From Natronosalvus hydrolyticus (GTDB lineage Archaea > Halobacteriota > Halobacteria > Halobacteriales > Natrialbaceae), in assembly GCA_025517525.1 (NCBI GenBank), contig JAOPJZ010000020.1, forward strand, positions 1 through 61,154: 61,154 bases of DNA, read 5' to 3'. The number at the start of each line of letters is the position of its first letter. Positions within the stretch are counted from its first letter, which is position 1. Of this stretch, positions 17,701 to 29,200 are shown one piece after another. The notes below the pieces were generated by a model. It was not told the origin of the DNA, searched no databases, and saw nothing but the letters and a program-made list of their open reading frames with translations. The position numbers were made by a program, and so were the translations under genes.

Positions 17701-18358
17701 CAGCCTCCTCGAGTGGCAAGATGGCGGTGCCGTTGATGCCGCCGGCAGTCACCGACCGAACGCGATCGGGATGGAGGGCGGTGAACCGATTGACGAAGGT
17801 CCCCGACGCCGAAAAGCCGTTCATGATCATGTCCCCGCCGACGGGATAGGACTGCTCCGAAAGGCGTTCTCGTGCGTGCTCGACCATCCCCAAGAGCTGT
17901 TCGTCTACGCGCTCGAGATCGCCGGAATCGATCTGCATCGTCTCGGCATCGAGCGCATGGACGTAGTGTCGCCAATCGACCGGATTCGAGGACGGGCGCG
18001 GAAAGACCGGAACGAGAACCGGCACACGAAGTTCGTCACCGATCCGCCTGGGAGTCCCGTGTTCGATCAACCGCTCGGCAGACTCACGGTGTGTGTCAAA
18101 GTCATCAGTGGACCTCCCAGTGTTGTTCGGCTCGACGAGAATCGGTCGGTCGAACGCGCCTTCCACCGCTGGTGCGTACAGATAGTACGGATAGTTGAAT
18201 CCAAAATCGCCGTCAGCCGGGATTAAGGTGACATCCATCCCCGCGCCACCAGCCGATTCGGTGCCGGTGGCCGTTCCGATCACACCGCTGGCCGCGCCGA
18301 CGGTGCCCAAAAGGCCTGACCGTAACACGTCCCGGCGGCTGAGATCGAACCCAATCAT
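14774..18358 (-). CDS. Tat-exported alpha/beta hydrolase with GLUG and CARDB-like domains, PGF-CTERM anchor
   Basis: This is a 1194-residue exported protein. The N-terminus has a Tat signal (SRRDVLRSGLLGTVGAASG). Residues about 40-330 form an alpha/beta hydrolase: nucleophile region NGFSASGTFVNRFTALHP, later YPNIGHRPV with a likely catalytic His. Ig-like segments follow (about 340-640). Next are GLUG-type repeats (about 690-900: GLFGNLIGGSIENV, VGGIIGGTS, VGGIMGQSS), then CARDB-like domains (about 930-1110), an Asp/Ser-rich linker and a C-terminal SPGFGLASVLAGIAGAGYLLRQR. The last matches the PGF-CTERM signal cut by archaeosortase A and replaced with a lipid, so the protein should end up lipid-anchored outside the cell. 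The substrate is unknown; esterase or depolymerase activity is plausible. It is a single-gene unit with an inverted repeat about 70-120 bp upstream. Confidence 0.85.
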   Translation of the reverse strand: MIGFDLSRRDVLRSGLLGTVGAASGVIGTATGTESAGGAGMDVTLIPADGDFGFNYPYYLYAPAVEGAFDRPILVEPNNTGRSTDDFDTHRESAERLIEHGTPRRIGDELRVPVLVPVFPRPSSNPVDWRHYVHALDAETMQIDSGDLERVDEQLLGMVEHARERLSEQSYPVGGDMIMNGFSASGTFVNRFTALHPDRVRSVTAGGINGTAILPLEEAAGRTVDFPIGIADLESLTGEAFDRDQWQAVDQLVYMGGDDENDTIPYDDAWNSTQREIALEVYGEHMQNDRMPYCKSVYEEAGATGRVEVYPNIGHRPVTEELIAFHRKHVVPQSVGFAEPLAIGEETVTVLARAHDDREYELRVFSDERGELTDAVREFDPAVDDRVQIELATPLADGEDVTVGLFEPGSANQEAALTSETATVHGKVEFVETPVAGDETVTITYDLSTVYPVREQATLRLDTEQGGASKLTALEPGTSETVTLPLEADEQGVPLEQGREVTATIADADPQGLDPVATDTRTIGAPADPALSLEVDAERAVLAAEDVAVEIAVRVIGGDSDDLTDIPIECAVDGEVVDMVTTSPSVGETETIALSVPTDGYDRDELTVSATWGETTDEETVILATQPGDGDGSAGNPYRITDETELAYVDFERSAHFELAEDIDLSGFERFVRIGSLREPFSGTFDGRHHEITGVHIEESVDQFEGIGLFGNLIGGSIENVHLVDVHVTGDDFVGGAVGMAQAPAEISRVSVSGTVVGEDNVGGIIGGTSTGEDGEDVVISETASDASVQGERKVGGIMGQSSGDRITNSYASGSVSGHRDVAGVLGLNVFGGVVSTSYASATLEGDGGGLVANNPEGSITDSYWDVDATGISTSDGGATGLRTAAMTGDDAVSTLSGFDFEETWAVTDGYPVLAWEHAFSIQQLSELDTHVVGDPAQVTVTVANTGPAPIEEALEFRFSGEVVERRPISLDADESTTLEFEADTDGLEPGVHDYGVGDRTASVTLVDGDTPMFELTDVAFPESVEKDTEPSLSVTIQNLGMADEQAIVARVTDDAGDTVLTDRLIAASLERGEHLERTFFLDTAELPIGEYELTVETDDNDYTRTFEVQDTSDDDAETSYDDSVTRPDDSVSEGDDSDSRDDRAVDNKDSRDDREADDQSPGFGLASVLAGIAGAGYLLRQRVSMDADQENDS

Positions 18359-18429
18359 CGATCCCTCCGAGTGTTCCGCTCGAGTACGTATCCATCGCCG
18401 GAGGGTCTCACCTTCTTCGCCTCTGTAAG

Positions 18430-18475
18430 AGACCGTTCAAAAATAGACAGTTCACCAACCATTGGAGAACGGTCT
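18430..18475. promoter_or_regulatory. 9-bp inverted repeat upstream of the Tat-exported hydrolase gene
   Basis: AGACCGTTC (18430-18438) and GAACGGTCT (18467-18475) are perfect reverse complements 28 bases apart. They lie 72-117 bp upstream of the hydrolase start. It may be an operator or a transcript hairpin; only the repeat is observed. Confidence 0.4.
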
Positions 18476-18645
18476 GCTCGTCGTCACTTAGTTGTGGTGA
18501 TCTGTTGGTAGTTTTCACAATCGATTGGGTCTGGGTGGCGACCTCGAGCCAAAACCACCAACCAAAGCTACCTTTGATAACCCTCAGGAAGACTACATCG
18601 TACAGTTGCGACCGGTCCGCTCAATGCACATGGGTTTCCGGCGAG

Positions 18646-18664
18646 CTTCATAAATAGTATGAAG
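18646..18664. promoter_or_regulatory. Palindromic operator over the toxin-antitoxin promoter
   Basis: CTTCATA-AATAG-TATGAAG is a perfect 7-bp palindrome with a 5-bp centre. The embedded CATAAATA looks like an archaeal TATA element 32-38 bp before the antitoxin ATG, the spacing of a short-leader or leaderless transcript. A dyad covering the TATA box is the expected site for autorepression by a dimeric antitoxin (inference). Confidence 0.55.
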
Positions 18665-18684
18665 ACGTAGTCCGAGATAGAACG

Positions 18685-19053
18685 ATGGCACGAATTACCG
18701 GCTCCTATCCAGACGACCTTGATCTCCTCATTGAGGGTGCTGTCGAGGCTGGCGTGTTCACTGGCAAGAGCGATGCCTTGCGGGAGTTTGTGCGTGAATA
18801 CTTCGAGGACAACGAAAACGAGCGTATTGCAGCTGCGGTTGCACTCTACGAGCGTGAGCGGATCACGCTCGGTGATGCTGCGAGACTCGCTGCTGTCGAC
18901 CGCTGGACGATGCGCGATATCCTCCGCGAGCACGGCGTTGAACTCCGCCTCGGACTCGTTGACGAAGACGACGCAGCCTACGAAGTGGAGGCAGCGAGCG
19001 AACTCGAATTCGGTGATGAGGACTCGTCTGACGAGGAGTCCCGCGATAAATGA
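18685..19053 (+). CDS. UPF0175-type antitoxin
   Basis: This 122-residue protein has an N-terminal ribbon-helix-helix-like part (MARITGSYPDDLDLLIEGAVEAGVF then SDALREFVREYF). A UPF0175-type segment follows: ERIAAAVALYERERITLGDAARLAAVDRWTMRDILREHGVELRLG. An acidic tail completes it. Such proteins are usually DNA-binding antitoxins that neutralise a PIN-like partner and repress their own promoter. It overlaps the downstream toxin gene by 4 bp (ATGA), and a palindrome covers its TATA element. It is a complete gene of normal length. Confidence 0.82.
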   Translation: MARITGSYPDDLDLLIEGAVEAGVFTGKSDALREFVREYFEDNENERIAAAVALYERERITLGDAARLAAVDRWTMRDILREHGVELRLGLVDEDDAAYEVEAASELEFGDEDSSDEESRDK

Positions 19054-19556
19054 CAGGTGACGATATTCCAGCGAACCCGAGCGTCTTGAATACGACTGTC
19101 CTCTCGAATTTCGCCTACATCGATCAGCTGTGGGTAGTGGCTGACCTCTCTGGAATCTGTACAGTACCAGTCGTTCGTGAGGAGCTCGAACACGGCGTTG
19201 ACAACCACCCATATCTTCAGGAAGCACTCGATACGCTTGATGAGGAAATCCCGGTCGCGACGATTTCGGATACCGTCGCAAACAGAGAAGCAGTTGTTGG
19301 TGGGCATCTCGACTCCGGGGAAGCACAGGCGTTCGCCCTCGCCGACTCCCACGACGGTCGACTACTGACAGATGATGGAGATGCTCGGTCGTTTGCAAAA
19401 GATCAGGGTGTAACCGTTGTCGGATCGGTTGGCGTTCTATTGGCTGCCATCGATGCTGAAAAGATCGATGAACCGACAGCGGACGAGTGGCTGTCAAGGT
19501 GGATCGATGAGATCGGCTACTACGTCCCGTATCGTACGATCTCAGAATATCGATGA
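19050..19556 (+). CDS. PIN-like toxin (DUF3368-type)
   Basis: This 168-residue protein resembles DUF3368/PIN-type ribonuclease toxins: PSVLNTTVLSNFAYIDQL at the N-terminus, VPVVREELEHGV, LDSGEAQAFALADSHDGRLLTDDGDARSFAKDQGVTVVGSVGVLLAA. The last blocks carry the conserved acidic residues (E in GEAQA, DD in LLTDDGDAR). In the first motif the usual aspartate position is Asn (LNTTVL), which may weaken catalysis or may be normal in this subgroup. It is coupled to the antitoxin by an ATGA overlap. It would act as an endoribonuclease in the cytoplasm (inference). Confidence 0.75.
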   Translation: MTGDDIPANPSVLNTTVLSNFAYIDQLWVVADLSGICTVPVVREELEHGVDNHPYLQEALDTLDEEIPVATISDTVANREAVVGGHLDSGEAQAFALADSHDGRLLTDDGDARSFAKDQGVTVVGSVGVLLAAIDAEKIDEPTADEWLSRWIDEIGYYVPYRTISEYR

Positions 19557-19594
19557 CGGGTTTGCTCGGAGTTCGAAACCCCTGATCCGCCTTC

Positions 19595-19971
19595 GTGTTC
19601 GATTCGGAGGGAACCCTTCAGCTCGAGGTACCGATCGCTGCAGCGACCGATAACGGGAGCGAGAACGACGAGACCAACAACGACTCTCCAGATGGCGAAC
19701 TCACGGTCATCATCGATCAGACGAACGCCCCGGTCGAGGCTGGTGAACAGCTGCTGGTACTGGCGAATCTAGCGAACAACGCGACGACGGAGCAGACGGA
19801 TACCATCGAACTGGTCGTCGGTGGTGATGTTGTCGATTCTCAATCGGTGACGGTAGCTGGAGAGGCAACGCAACTCGTCGAACTGGGATTACAACCTATC
19901 CCCTCGAACAGGATGGTCACCTGCAGACGCTGACAACGGGGATGAGACGGAATCGGATGGGTGACCCTTTC
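19595..19971 (+). pseudogene. CARDB-domain surface protein remnant
   Basis: One frame reads LTVIIDQTNAPVEAGEQLLV then LANLANNATTEQTDTIELVVGG and VVDSQSVTVAGEATQLVELG, a complete CARDB-like strand pattern also used in the giant proteins nearby. After LGLQ a frameshift is needed to continue as TYPLEQDGHLQTL. No signal peptide or anchor is present. It looks like one surviving domain of a former surface protein. The following bases up to 20225 hold no recognisable gene and should contain the promoter of the giant beta-helix gene. Confidence 0.6.
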
Positions 19972-20225
19972 CTTCTGGTCGACTGGTTCACGCCCGTGCC
20001 GATCCGAACGACCGATAGCTGAGCTGACTGGCCTCGAGGAAGATTCGACCGTCACGTGGTCATCGGATCGGCGGCTTCCTCGTAGCTTTCTGGTCTAGTG
20101 ATACGAGCGCCCTATCGACGAACGGCATCCAAGTATCTCCCCGCGAGGTAACTCACCAGTGGGTAACCTATGCGATAACCCCTCGGTAAGCGCGGATACT
20201 TGTTCGGCCAACGGACATATATCTC

Positions 20226-23200
20226 ATGAAGTCGCGACAGTCACAACGGTCGGTACATATTCGCGTTCTTGCAGTCCTTTTTTCGGTGCTGATGATCACG
20301 TCGGTCATCGCACCGGCCGCAGCAGCGAGCGGCGTCGGGGTGGACGAGCCAGCGCCAACGGAATCTGCGTTGGGCTCGCTGACGGACACGTCGATAACGC
20401 AGGCGAGCACGGATGACGACTCGAGTTCCACGGATAGTGAGGGAGGGGACGACTCGAGTTCGTCGGACACTGACTCGAGTGAGTCCACACAGGGGTCGAC
20501 GATAGCAGCCAGCGACGCGTCGTGTGACGTGACCGTCGAATCCGGAGAGTCTATTCAGTCGGCGATCGCCAACGCCACCTGGGGTGAGACGGTCTGTGTC
20601 GAGTCCGGAACCTACGAGGAGGATTTGTGGATCGACACCGGCGGACTGACGCTGGTCGCGAACGGGGACGTGACGCTGGTTCCCGACGATGAGACGTGGA
20701 CCGGTGTCTACGTTAATTCCAGTGCCGTCACGCTCGAGGGCTTCGAGATTCGGGATTTCACTCGAGGGGTGCACGTGGCGTCCGAGACGAGCAACGTCGA
20801 AATCCGGGACAACCATTTGACGGCGAACGACGTTGGCGTCCATCTTAGCGAAGTCACCGGGACGGTAATCGACGGGAACACGATTACTGCGAACAACGAG
20901 AACGGGATCGTCTTCAACAGGTTCTCACCCCAAGAAGGCGTCGAAATCACGAACAACACGATCACGCACAACGAGTATAGCGCGATTGTCGCGGCCGCTT
21001 CGGTGGGTTCGAACGGGGCGAGCGGAACACTCGTTTCTGGCAACACCATTTCGAACAATACCGGCACGACTAGTTCGCCAGCGATCACCTTCAGACGATC
21101 TTCGGACACAACCGTCGTCGACAACGACATCCAGCACGACGGTCAAATCGCGATCGACTTCCGGGAGTACTCGTCCGACGCCCTGATAGAACGGAACACG
21201 GTCACCAATACCTCCCGAGGCATTCATCTCGGTGACGTCTCCTCGATCGAGATTCGCGATAACGATATCGAGGGATTGTCGGCGTCCGCCATCTGGATGC
21301 GCGACTCGAGTTCGATCGACATCGTCGACAACCGACTCGACGCCAATGGACAGGGAATCACCTCGGGTGGGCTGGATACACTCCTCGTCGAGAACAACAC
21401 GGTCTCGAGCGAGGGATCAGACCTCAGTCTCTCTTCGACGACTGACGCGACAGTCCGCGACAACGCGTTCGCTCACGGCGTTGCCGTCTCGAGTGGGACG
21501 AACGAGCAGGAGCGGGAGCACTTCCTCCACGAATTTGACGGGAACACGGTCGGGGGAGGTGCGCTCGTCTACGTGCGAGACGCAGACGGTGTGACGATCG
21601 ACCCCTCCACCTATCCGGACGCCGGTCAGATCATCGTCGCAAACACAACGGATGTGGAGATCTCGAACTTCGAACTCAGTGACACGGTCGCCGCTATTCA
21701 ACTCGGGGCGACCGAAGGAACGATCGTCGCGCACAACACGATCGCCAACGGAATCGAAGGTGAAAAGGGTGGAATCATCGACATGGGCTCGACTGGGTCC
21801 GTCATCGAACACAACGACGTCTCGACCGTCCAGTACGGTATTCAGCTAGTTGGTGGGTCCGAGAGCATCGTCCGAAATAATACGGTGAGTGACACGCGGG
21901 GATCACACCAGGCGTACACGTTTGGGATACACCTCGAGCGACACGGTGAAGATCACGTAGTCCGTGACAACACGGTTACCGGGTCGTACAGCGACGGGAT
22001 TCAGGTTCATAACACGCACAGGACGCTCGTCGAAGGAAATACGCTCGTAGGAAACGACCGCCACGGACTCCAGATTCGGTGGGGTGCAGAGGATTCGGTA
22101 GTGCGTGACAACCAGATCTCCGGCAACAGTGACAACGGGATTCACCTCTATCGCGCTGACCGGACGATCGTCGAAGGGAACGACGTATCCGAAAACACCC
22201 GCGGTATCGTCGCTGGACGTAACACTGAGGACCTGTTGATCGAGGGCAACACCGTCACCGACAACAGTCGACAGGGGATTCAACTCGAACCACCAGGATC
22301 ATTTACCAGCGGAGACGCCCCGTACAATGCAACGATTCTCGAGAACGAAATCGCCGACAACGGTCGGGACGGCATTCTGCTCGACGAGGCCGCAGCAGCG
22401 ACAGTCACAGGAAACACGATCACGAACAACGGATACATCAACCCTTCTCTCCCCTCCCAGAGATTCGGCGATGGGATCGAATTGCGTGACGCGATTGACG
22501 CAACGGTCGAAGGGAACACGATCGAGGGATCGGTCGTTGACGGCATCGACGTCGGCGCCGGTTCGATCAACGCGATTCTGTCGCACAACACGATAACCGA
22601 CAGCGGTGACCGCGGAATTTACGTCGACGCGGAAAACGCAACACTGCGTGACAACAGTATCGTCGACAACCCCGAGGGAGTTGTCTCGGGCGGTGAAGAG
22701 GTCGACGCCCGCTTCAACTGGTGGGGCGCCGTAAGCGGCCCGAGTGGCGGAGTCTCTGACCCAGTTAACGAAACCACGGCGAGTGGATCAGGCGATTCCG
22801 TGAGCACAAACGTGCGATTCCATCCGTGGATGGTGAGCGAACCCGTCGACGACGCGCCGCATTTCGCGGTGTCGATCACGGAGACGAACTCGCCGGTCAC
22901 TGCCGGAGAGACTCTCACCGTTGACGTCACCGTCGAGAACACCGGCACTGAACCGGGAACACAGACGATTTCACTCGAGGCCTTGGACGGCTCGGTCGTC
23001 GACGAACTCGAGGATCTTGCACTCGATCCGGACGAGAATCATACGGTCACACTCACATGGGAGACTGACACTACTGATGCCGGCAGCGGTGCGGTGACGG
23101 TTCACAGTGATGACGACGACGCCACGGCGGCGGTGTCAATCGCTCAGGACGGTCCCGTGACGATCACCGAGAGTACGGTCATCACGGCCCCAGGAACGTA

Positions 23201-26200
23201 TCTCCTTGATACGAATCTCACCGACGATACGACGGCCATCGAGATCACCTCGAGCGATGTTGTCTTCGACGGCCAGGGCCACACCATCACGGGTATCGAC
23301 GATGCGAGTGATGGATGGGAGTATGGCGTGTACGTCAACGGAAGCGCCGAGACGCTGACGGACGTCACCGTTCGAAATGTGACGGTTACCGGGTGGCGCC
23401 AGGGAATCCGCTACCGCGGAGCGAACGATGGATCGATTTCCGATGTCGTTACCGAGTACAACAGTGGCGGCTTCGTGATTCTCGGCGCGAACGATAACGC
23501 GATCACGAACGTCACAGCGCGACACAACGACAACACTGGGGTCTCAGTCGGATCGCTCTCCGTTGGCTCGACTGTCCGAAACACGTTCACGAACGTCACC
23601 GCGTACGACAACGGTGGCGTGGGAATCAGGATGGACAGTGGCTCCTCAAACGATTTCGTCGGGGCGAACGCCTCCTCGAACCAGGTCGGCATCGAGACCT
23701 GGGGAACCGGGAACACGTTTACCGACGTCACCGCCACCGACAACTCACAGCACGGTCTCAACCTCAGGGGCGGTGGCTCCGTTGGAAACACGTTTGACAC
23801 AGTGAACGTCTCCCGTAACGGTAACGGCTGGACCGGGATTCGAATCAACAGTAACGGAAACACCTTGTCGAACATAACCGCGACGGAGAACGGCGGAACG
23901 TCGATCTATCTCGTCGGTAGTCTGAGCGGCGGTGCGTCGGTTACCGGGAACGAACTGCATTCGGTGACCGTGACGGATACCGAGCAAAATTCGATCGGGT
24001 TGAGTAATGCAGCGAACAATCAATTCACCGACGTCACCCTGGTTAACACCAGTAATAACGCGATCGACATCAGGAGCGGTTCGACACTGAATACGTTTAC
24101 TGGATTGACGATACTCGACGGTGACAGCAATGCCGTCTATCTCGGCCCCGACGGGCACGATAACATGTTCACAGACGTTACCATCTCGGGTAACCAGGGC
24201 GGTATGTCGCTTTTCGGCGACGGAACGACCGTCACGAACCTTACGGCTGAAGACATCGGGGGAACTGCCATCAGTGTGTCTGGTTCAGCCGCCGACAGCG
24301 TCGTTTCTGACGTCTCGGTCAGCAACGTATCGACGGGCGTGGGGATGTTCGGAACCCCAACGAACAACGAGATATCCAACGTCTCCATCACGGATGCCGG
24401 CACTGGTCTCTCCGTCTCCGGGGCCGATAACCATCTGTCGAACGTGACGGTAACTAACAGCGCCACCGACGTTTCGGTCGGGCCCACGACGAACACCACC
24501 TTCGAGCGGATCCACCTCGAGGGATCGACGCTCTCGTTTGACGGGCAGGACGTCACTATCAACGGGACCTCGGCACCGGAAACGATGCCGGATACGGGCT
24601 ACGCAATCGACGCGTACGTGAACGTGACGGCGAGCGGCGACGCGCCTCTCCTGACAGAACTCGGGTTCCACTACGACGAAGGGGATGTCGACGGTCTCGA
24701 TGAGGCCACACTCGAACTCTGGCGATTTGACGAAAGCGGCACCTGGGAGTCCCCGAGTGAGGCGTCCTACGATGTCGGCGTCGACACGGACGAGCGGTTC
24801 GTCTACGCGACGAACGTCACCGAGTTCTCGACGTTCGGCGTCTTTGCGGACACCTCGCCGCAGGCGTCGATCAGCCACCCGTCGCTGTCGACCGACGAGG
24901 TCGTGCAGGGCGAGTCGGTCACGGTCACTGCACAGGTGACGAACGTCGGGCTTGCCGACGGGGAGCTCACGATCCCGCTCGAGGTGAACGGCGAGGTCGT
25001 GGCGAACGAGACGGTCACGCTCGACGTCAACGAGTCCGAAACGGTCTCGATCACGCACGAGCTTGACGAACCGGGCGAGTTCGACGTATCCATCGACGGC
25101 GTTTCAGTGGGAACCGTCAACGTCCTCGCGAGCGCCGACGTGTTTATATACGGAGCGGACGCGGACGAGACGGATGTGACGCTCGGAGACACCCTCACCG
25201 TCACCGCCGACCTGTACAACGGCGGCGACGTACCGGACGAGGAGTACACGGTCAATCTGACCGTCGACGGCGACGTCGTCGACGAGGCGAACGTCACGGT
25301 CGAGAAGGGAGCCAACCCCGGTCTCGTGGAACTCGAGTGGACACCGACGGCTGCGGATCTGCCATCGGACGAAGATAGCGCCGAGTTCGACCTGGGACTC
25401 GACGGCTTCTTCGTCGGCTCGGTGACGGTCGTGGACCAGTACTCGGACATCCAGGTGATTGCGGCGTCTACCGCTGACACCGAACTGATCGAGGGTGAGG
25501 AGACGTACGTGATCGGGTCGATCTACCAAGCAGGGAACGTGGGGGGAACTGAAGAGATCGAACTGACGGCGACGCACAACGAGACGGGCGAGACGGAGGT
25601 TATCGGCAGCCAGGAAGTCACGCTCGAGCCGGGATACTATCACCTGGGTGCGATCAACATCACCTTCAGCCCAGACGAACCGGGTCACTACGACCTCGAA
25701 CTCGATGGCCGGAACGCCGGCTGGGTGGACGTTGAACCTGCCGAGTCCGATATCCAGGTGATTGCGGCGTCCACCGCTGACACCGAACTGATCGAAGGCG
25801 AGGAGACGCACGTGATCGGTTCGATCTACCAGGCAGGGAACGTGGGGGGAACTGAAGAGATCGAACTGACGGCGACGCACAACGAGACGGGTGAGACCAA
25901 AGTGGTGGGAACCCAGAACGTGACGCTCGAGCCGGGATACTACCACCTCGGGGCGATCAACATCACCTTCACGCCGGACGAACCCGGTCACTATGATCTC
26001 GAACTCGATGGCCGGAATGCCGGCTGGGTGGATGTCGAACCTGCCGAGTCCGATATCCAGGTAATTGCGGCGTCCACCGCTGACCTCGAATTAATCGAAG
26101 GTGAGGAGACGTACGTCATCGGCAGCATTTACCAGGCGGGCAATATCGAAGGAACCGAAGAAATCGAACTGACGGCGACGCACAACGTGACGGGCGAGAC

Positions 26201-29200
26201 AAAGGTCGTCGGCACCCAGGAAGTCACACTCGAGCCGGGATACTACCACCTCGGGGGAATCAACATCACCTTCACCCCGGACGAACCGGGCCACTACGAC
26301 CTGCAACTGGGTGATCGGAACGCCGGCTCGGTGGACGTCGAACCTGCCGAGTCCGATATCCAGGTGATTGCAGCGTCCACCGCTGACGTCGAACTGATCG
26401 AGGGTGAGGAGACATACGTAATCGGGTCGATCTACCAGGCAGGGAACGTGGAAGGAACCGAAGAGATCGAACTGACGGCGACGCACAACGAGACGGGTGA
26501 GACCAAGGTCGTTGGCACGCAGAATGTAACGCTCGAGCCGGGATACTATCACCTGGGTGCACTGAACGTCACGTTCACCCCAGACGAACCCGGTCACTAC
26601 GACCTCGAGTTAGGTGGTCGGAGCGCCGGTTTCGTGGAGGTAGAACCAGCGGTCTCGGACATTCAGGTGATCGCGGCGTCGACTTCTGACGTTGAACTGA
26701 TCGAGGGCAAGGAGACGCACGTCATCGGGTCGATCTACCAGGCAGGGAACGTGGAGGGAACCGAAGCGATCGAACTGACGGCGACGCACAACGAGACGGG
26801 TGAGACCGAAGTGGTGGGTACCCAGAACGTGACGCTCGAGCCGGGATACTATCATCTGGGAGCGATCAACATCACCTTCACCCCGGACGAACCGGGCCAC
26901 TACGACCTCGAACTCGATGGCCGGAACGCCGGCTCGGTGGACGTCGAGGAAGCCGTCACCGACATTCAGGTGATCGCGGCGTCCGTGTCGGACGTCGAGA
27001 TTTCCGAGAACGAGGAGACGCACGTCATCGGGTCGGTCTACCAGGCGGGCAATATCGAAGGAACCGAAGAAATCGAACTGACGGCGACCCACGAGGACGG
27101 TACAGAGACGGTCGTGGGAACCCAGGACGTGACGGTCGAGCCGGGATACTATCTCCTGGGCGGCTTGAACGTCACGTTCGAGCCGGAGCAGACCGGCAAC
27201 TACACCCTCGAACTCGGTGGCACGTACGCGGGGACGGTCTACGTCGAGGAGGTCGTCACCGATATCCAGGTCATCGCGGCATCTACCGCTGACGTCGAAC
27301 TGATCGAGGGCGAGGAGACGCACGTGATCGGCAGCATCTACCAGAACGGGAGCGACACGGCGACCGAGGAGATCGAGCTGACCGCGACCAATCAGGAGAC
27401 GAACGAGACGCACGTCGTTGGAAGCCAGGAGGTGACGGCTGAACCGGGTACATACTACCTGGGTGAGATCAACATCACCTTCACACCGGACGAGCCAGGG
27501 ACGTACGACCTCGAGTTAGGTGGTCGGAACGCCGGCTGGGTGGAGGTAGAACCTGCGGTCTCGGATATTCAGGTAATCGCGGCGTCGACTGCTGACGTCG
27601 AACTGATCGAGGGTGAGGAGACGCACGTGATCGGCAGCATTTACCAGGCCGGCAATGTCGAAGGGACCGAAGAGATCGAACTCACGGCAACGCACAACGA
27701 GACGGGCGAGACCGAAGTGGTTGGAACCCAGCAAGTCACGCTCGAGCCGGGGTACTACCACCTCGGGGCGATCAACATCACCTTCACCCCGGACGAACCG
27801 GGTCACTACGACCTCGAGCTCGATGGTCGGAACGCCGGCTGGGTGGATGTCGAACCTGCCGAATCCGATATCCAGGTGATTGCAGCGTCCACCGCTGACG
27901 TCGAACTGATCGAGGGCGAGGAGACGTACGTGATTGGGTCGGTCTATCAAGCCGGCAATGTCGAGGGGACCGAAGAGATCGAACTCACGGCAACGCACAA
28001 CGAGACGGGTGAGACCGAAGTGATAGGAACCCGGAACGTGACGCTCGAGCCGGGATACTACCACCTGGGTGCGCTCAACATCACCTTCACCCCGGACGAA
28101 CCGGGCCACTACGACCTCGAGCTCGATGGCCGGAACGCCGGCTCGGTGGATGTCGAACCTGCCGAGTCCGATATCCAGGTGATTGCGGCGTCCACCGCTG
28201 ACCTCGAATTAATTGAGGGTGAGGAGACGTACGTGATCGGTTCGGTCTACCAGTCAGGGAACGTGGAGGGAACCCAAGAGATCGAACTGACGGCGACGCA
28301 CAACGAGACGGGTGAGACCGAAGTGGTGGGAACCCAGGAAGTCACACTCGAGCCGGGATACTACCACCTGGGTGCACTGAATATCTCCTTCACACCGGAC
28401 GAACCGGGTCACTACGATCTCGAACTCGATGGCAGGAACGCCGGCTCGGTGGACGTCGAACCTGCCGAGTCCAATATCCAGGTAATCGCGGCAACTGCCA
28501 CCGAGAGCGAGATTGCCTACGGCCAGGAGACGCACGCCATCGGCAGCATTTACCAGGCGGGCAATATCGAAGGAACCGAAGAGATCGAACTCACGGCAAC
28601 GCACAACGAGACGGGCGAGACCGAAGTGGTGGGAACCCAGGAGGTGACGCTCGAGCCGGGATACTACCACTTGGGTGCACTGAATATCACCTTCACTCCG
28701 GACGAACCGGGTCACTACGATCTCCAACTCGGCGGGCTGAATGCCGGGTGGATCGACGTTTCCGATCCGGTGGTCGAACCGACCATCGTCGATGTCGACG
28801 GCTACTCGACAGAAACGGACCCCGCGACCGGAAACGACGTGGTGTACGCGAACGACGACGCCAGCGTGACGATCGACGTCGAGGCCGACCTCGACCTGAC
28901 GACGGTGACGCTGTTGATCGACTCGCTCGAGACGACGTACATCGTCCCCGCAGACGCGACCCACGACGCCGGGGACACCTGGATTGCTGACGTTCCGTTC
29001 GAGCACCTCCCCGACGACGGCGAGTACGCGCTGTCGGTCGTTGCGGTCGACGAACTCGATCACGCGGGAACGGTCGACGCCGACGAGACGCTCGTGATCG
29101 ACCGCGAGGACCCAACGCTGTCGGTCACCCTCGAGGATGTCACGGGCGACGACGCCACTATCATCGTCGAGAGTGACGAGCCGCTCGTTGACGCACCCGA

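Noticed and set aside
25446..28775. CRISPR-like or satellite repeat array
   Set aside because: The 303-bp units are coding, contiguous and in frame within one protein; no spacers.
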